From CAYOEZ01 sp964402955 (lineage in GTDB: Bacteria; Chloroflexota; DTOL01; DAOUCN01), in NCBI GenBank assembly GCA_964402955.1, contig CAYOEZ010000101.1, forward strand, positions 1 through 15,998: DNA of 15,998 nt. Reading direction: 5' to 3'. The notes beneath the pieces were generated by a model, which saw only the letters and a list, made by a program, of their open reading frames with translations, did no database searches and had not been told where the DNA came from. Of the stretch, positions 14,905 through 15,998 are shown piece after piece. The stretch's first letter is position 1. The number at the start of each line of letters is the position of its first letter. A program made the translations under genes and the position numbers.

Positions 14905-15975
14905 TCACATCTCGATGGTGATCGCGTCGCCCTCGACCACGTCCCCAATAACCCACAGCGGTTGCTGCACCTCTGCGGCGCGTGCCAGCAGAGCATCGAC
15001 GCGGTCTGGAGCGACGGCGAAGAGCAGGCCGCCGCTTGTCTGGGGGTCGAAGAGCAGCATGCGCGAGGCGTCGTCCAGTTCGGGCGCAAACTGCACGTGC
15101 CAGCCGAAATAGCGTGCGTTGTCTGATGCGCCGCCCGGGAACAGCCCCTGCCCGGCATACTTGGCGGCGCAACTGATGAACGGAATGCGCTCGTAGCTGA
15201 GGCGCATGCCCACGCCGGAGGCAGACGCCATCTCCCAGCCATGCCCCAGTAGGCTGAAGCCGGTGACGTCGGTGGCCGCGTGCGCGCCGAACTCCAGCGC
15301 CAACTGCGCCGCCTGCTTATTCAGACGCTTCATCCACCCCACAGCCTCAGCAACGTCTTCTGCTGTCGCGACCTGGCCCTTGAGTGCGGTGGTGGTGACG
15401 CCAAAGCCCAGCGGTTTGGTAAGGACGAGCTTGTCGCCGACGCGCGCGCCGCCTTTGGTCAGCATCTTGTCCGGCGAGACAAAGCCGATCACGATCAGCC
15501 CGTACATCGGCTCGTCATCCTTCACGGTGTGGCCGCCGGCGATGACCACGCCTGCCTCGCGTGCCTTCTCGGCGCCGCCGCGCAGAATCTCGCCCAGGAA
15601 CTCCGGCGGCAGGTCGGTAGGCAGAGCCGCCACGTTGAGCGCCATGAAGGGCTCGCCGCCCATGGCGTAGACATCGGACAGGCTGTTGGCCGCGGCAATA
15701 GCGCCGTAGTCGTAGGGATCGTCGACGACCGGCGTGAAGAAATCGGTGGTGACGACGATGGCGCGGTCTTTGTCCACGCGCCAGACGGCGGCGTCATCCG
15801 GGTCGCCCAGGCCAACCAGCAGATCGGGGTATTCGCCCGGCTTGAAGACATGTTTGACAGGGCGCAGAACCTGCGCCAGCGTTTCCGCATTCAGCTTGGA
15901 TGCTCAACCAGCGCATTTCGACAGGCTGGTCAGGCGAATCTGCTTGCCGGATGGGGCGGGAATGGTGCTCATCAT
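14905..15975 (-). CDS. selD: Selenide, water dikinase (selenophosphate synthetase), selenocysteine form
   Basis: SelD makes selenophosphate from selenide and ATP, the selenium donor for selenocysteine and selenouridine. Reading from the ATG at 15975 (GGAG 4 nt upstream; a second ATG follows at once), the frame gives IRLTSLSKCAG, an in-frame TGA at 15904-15906 (codon 24), then ASKLNAETLAQVL. This is exactly the position of the catalytic Cys or Sec in the family motif (C-x-G-C/U-A-x-K). The frame stays open beyond it for a further 332 residues with GDPDDAAVW, VVTTDFFTPVVDDP, GGEPF, AGGHT, TDVTGFSLLGHG and FDPQTSGGLL motifs. Total length is 356 residues, normal for SelD. A stem-loop stands downstream of the TGA. 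A naive gene call starting at the GTG at 15777 would lose the active-site lysine and selenocysteine. Confidence 0.95.
15861..15877 (-). promoter_or_regulatory. Candidate bacterial SECIS stem-loop in selD
   Basis: On the minus strand GGCGCAG-GTT-CTGCGCC forms a perfect 7-bp stem with a 3-nt loop starting with G. The loop begins 33 nt after the selenocysteine TGA. Bacterial SECIS elements are described as hairpins with a guanine in the first loop positions, 16-37 nt from the UGA, so this fits. Confidence 0.68.
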
Positions 15976-15998
15976 GCGTCTCCATCTCGATGAACGTG

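Noticed and set aside
418..15975. TGA reassigned to an amino acid throughout
   Set aside because: Several intact genes end cleanly with TGA at overlaps with the next gene (418, 7309, 14367), so TGA is a working stop codon here.

Overview
The window looks like a chromosomal segment of an uncultured, G+C-rich bacterium, most likely of the Chloroflexota (Anaerolineae/Caldilinea-like). This rests on family knowledge rather than a search. The supports are a radical SAM protein paired with a DUF2344/TIGR03936 'radical SAM-linked' protein, a double-length ThyX-like protein, and interspersed 'CACGGAT' and 'CAGAG' repeats. Every gene I can support lies on the minus strand; the plus-strand open frames are shadows of these genes or of repeats.

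Layout in transcription order (right to left). At the right edge is selD (14905-15975), read through an in-frame TGA that encodes selenocysteine. Next is a PIN toxin/Phd-YefM antitoxin pair with a clear promoter and a palindromic operator at its start site, followed by a hairpin. Then comes a gene for a four-helix membrane protein with a TPR domain, interrupted by one TGA (12426-13979). A cluster of three follows: a cation diffusion facilitator broken by a 5-bp duplication, a tandem ThyX-like protein and a sialidase/BNR-repeat protein (8468-12271). Then a two-gene cassette: a winged-helix-like/DUF488 fusion overlapping a conserved hypothetical by ATGA (6533-8193). Then a tight five-gene run (2252-6391): FchA-type methenyl-THF cyclohydrolase, FolD, a radical SAM-like protein lacking the cluster cysteines, the DUF2344 partner, and a small gene with a 1-nt frameshift. 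A 345-bp gap holds a higher-order tandem repeat, followed by alanine dehydrogenase and a VapBC-type pair whose toxin runs off the left edge.

How the genes work together: FchA and FolD interconvert C1-tetrahydrofolates. The radical SAM-like/DUF2344 pair is translationally linked to them but has no known function. SelD makes selenophosphate for selenocysteine. The two toxin-antitoxin pairs are self-contained accessory modules at the two ends.

The points most worth a second look are the selenocysteine SelD with a SECIS-like hairpin, the radical SAM-like protein without its iron-sulfur motif, the ThyX fusion whose halves each keep a different part of the signature, and the DUF488 cassette. Three of the genes are interrupted (a 1-nt loss, a 5-nt gain and one nonsense codon), which may be real decay or assembly error.
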